Source of the DNA: Mycolicibacterium aromaticivorans JS19b1 = JCM 16368
GTDB lineage: Bacteria > Actinomycetota > Actinomycetes > Mycobacteriales > Mycobacteriaceae
NCBI RefSeq assembly: GCF_000559085.1
Contig: NZ_JALN02000001.1
Span: 3,410,001-3,474,000, forward strand
Length of the DNA: 64,000 bases
Direction: 5' to 3'
In this document: one piece after another, positions 63,516 to 64,000 of the stretch
How the letters are laid out: each line of letters begins with the position of its first letter
Position numbering within the stretch: position 1 is the first letter of the stretch
Made by a program: the position numbers and the translations under genes
The notes under the pieces: generated by a model
What the model was told of the DNA's origin: nothing
Database searches by the model: none
Seen by the model: only the letters and a program-made list of their open reading frames with translations

Positions 63516-64000
63516 CTAGAAGCCGCCCTTCAACTCCGCGACGGCGCGGCGCACGAAGTGAGCGAGGTCGTGCGTGTCGTCGGCCAGCCACTGCTCGAAG
63601 GCCAGCTGAAAGACCGCGGCGCCGGCCTCGGCGGTCAGGCGCGCGGTGGTCTCGGCGACACCGCGGGTCACCAGGCCGTCGGCCATCGCGGCGGCGAGCG
63701 CGGACCGTTTGGACAGCTCGCGTTCCTGCAGGGCGGGGTTGGCCTCGATCACCGCTTGCCGCAGTCGCGACGCATCCCGGCGATCGTCGAAGAAGGCGCT
63801 CACCGCCTGCATCGCTGTGCTGACCGCATCTAGGGGAGCGGACGAATCCGGCGCTTCCGCAACGCTTTTCGTCAACTGTTCCAGTAGCTGGAGCTGGCCG
63901 CCGAAGAGGACTTCGCGCTTGTCGGCGAAGTAGCGGAAGAAGGTGCGCTCAGTGAGACCCGCCCGCTCCGCGATCTCGGCGACGGTCGTCTGGTCGAATC
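63516..64000 (-). CDS. TetR family regulator, N-terminus outside window
   Basis: The frame is open through the window end, so the 5' end is missing. The visible part begins in the helix-turn-helix (FDQTTVAEIAERAGLTERTFFRYFADKREVLFGG), followed by about 125 residues of ligand-binding helices ending VRRAVAELKGGF. An internal Met near 63875 is not the start. It is convergent with menC, 26 bases apart. Targets unknown. Confidence 0.9.
   Translation of the reverse strand, partial: FDQTTVAEIAERAGLTERTFFRYFADKREVLFGGQLQLLEQLTKSVAEAPDSSAPLDAVSTAMQAVSAFFDDRRDASRLRQAVIEANPALQERELSKRSALAAAMADGLVTRGVAETTARLTAEAGAAVFQLAFEQWLADDTHDLAHFVRRAVAELKGGF

Overview
The window is high-GC mycobacterial chromosome. 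Gene order follows the M. tuberculosis Rv0502-Rv0553 region in many blocks: acyltransferase, Rv0504c-like, serB1-like, glutaredoxin-like, hemA-hemC-hemD-hemB; hemL to ccsB; menA; menE, pitA, menB, fadD8 and menC. Genes of that stretch such as cmaA2, mmpS2/mmpL2 and fabH are missing, and several inserted blocks are absent from it. Those features, plus the feoAB operon, point to a non-tuberculous, probably environmental Mycobacterium or Mycolicibacterium. No rRNA, tRNA, CRISPR array or insertion sequence was seen.

Layout. 1-2.5 kb: lipid and phosphatase genes. 2.6-9.2 kb: haem operon hemACDB followed by four small membrane proteins. 9.2-21.9 kb: accessory block with an amidohydrolase, a GPP34 protein, a copper-exporting P-type ATPase behind a CsoR/RicR-type operator, a DUF2236 oxygenase with a TetR regulator, an ECF sigma factor paired with a membrane Rieske protein and divergent from a cupredoxin lipoprotein and a Tat-exported phosphoesterase, a Ddn-type nitroreductase beside a broken copy, and feoA-feoB-nfu. 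21.9-28 kb: hemL, a histidine phosphatase and the system II cytochrome c maturation operon (resA-ccdA-resB-ccsB). 28-34.8 kb: a MinD-like ATPase, menA, a secreted Ala-rich protein, a MarR regulator, an MTA phosphorylase and a sugar-nucleotide epimerase. 35-39.7 kb: ahpCD, a nitronate-monooxygenase-like protein and a two-component system. 39.8-44.7 kb: GT2, DUF2064, methyltransferase and membrane molybdopterin oxidase in one overlapping run, then a membrane glycosyltransferase-like protein. 44.7-64 kb: an ArsR/SRPBCC pair, menE, pitA between two DUF3349 genes, menB, fadD8, a second FadD, menC and a partial TetR gene.

Taken together the window is rich in respiratory cofactor supply: 5-aminolevulinate and haem synthesis, iron uptake, haem attachment to cytochrome c, and four menaquinone genes. 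Copper and redox stress genes are placed among them. Many junctions are 4-base stop/start overlaps, indicating translational coupling. Several promoters look leaderless, with a -10 hexamer about seven bases before the start codon. The least conventional unit is the ECF sigma / Rieske membrane protein / cupredoxin / phosphoesterase cluster at 15.3-18.4 kb.
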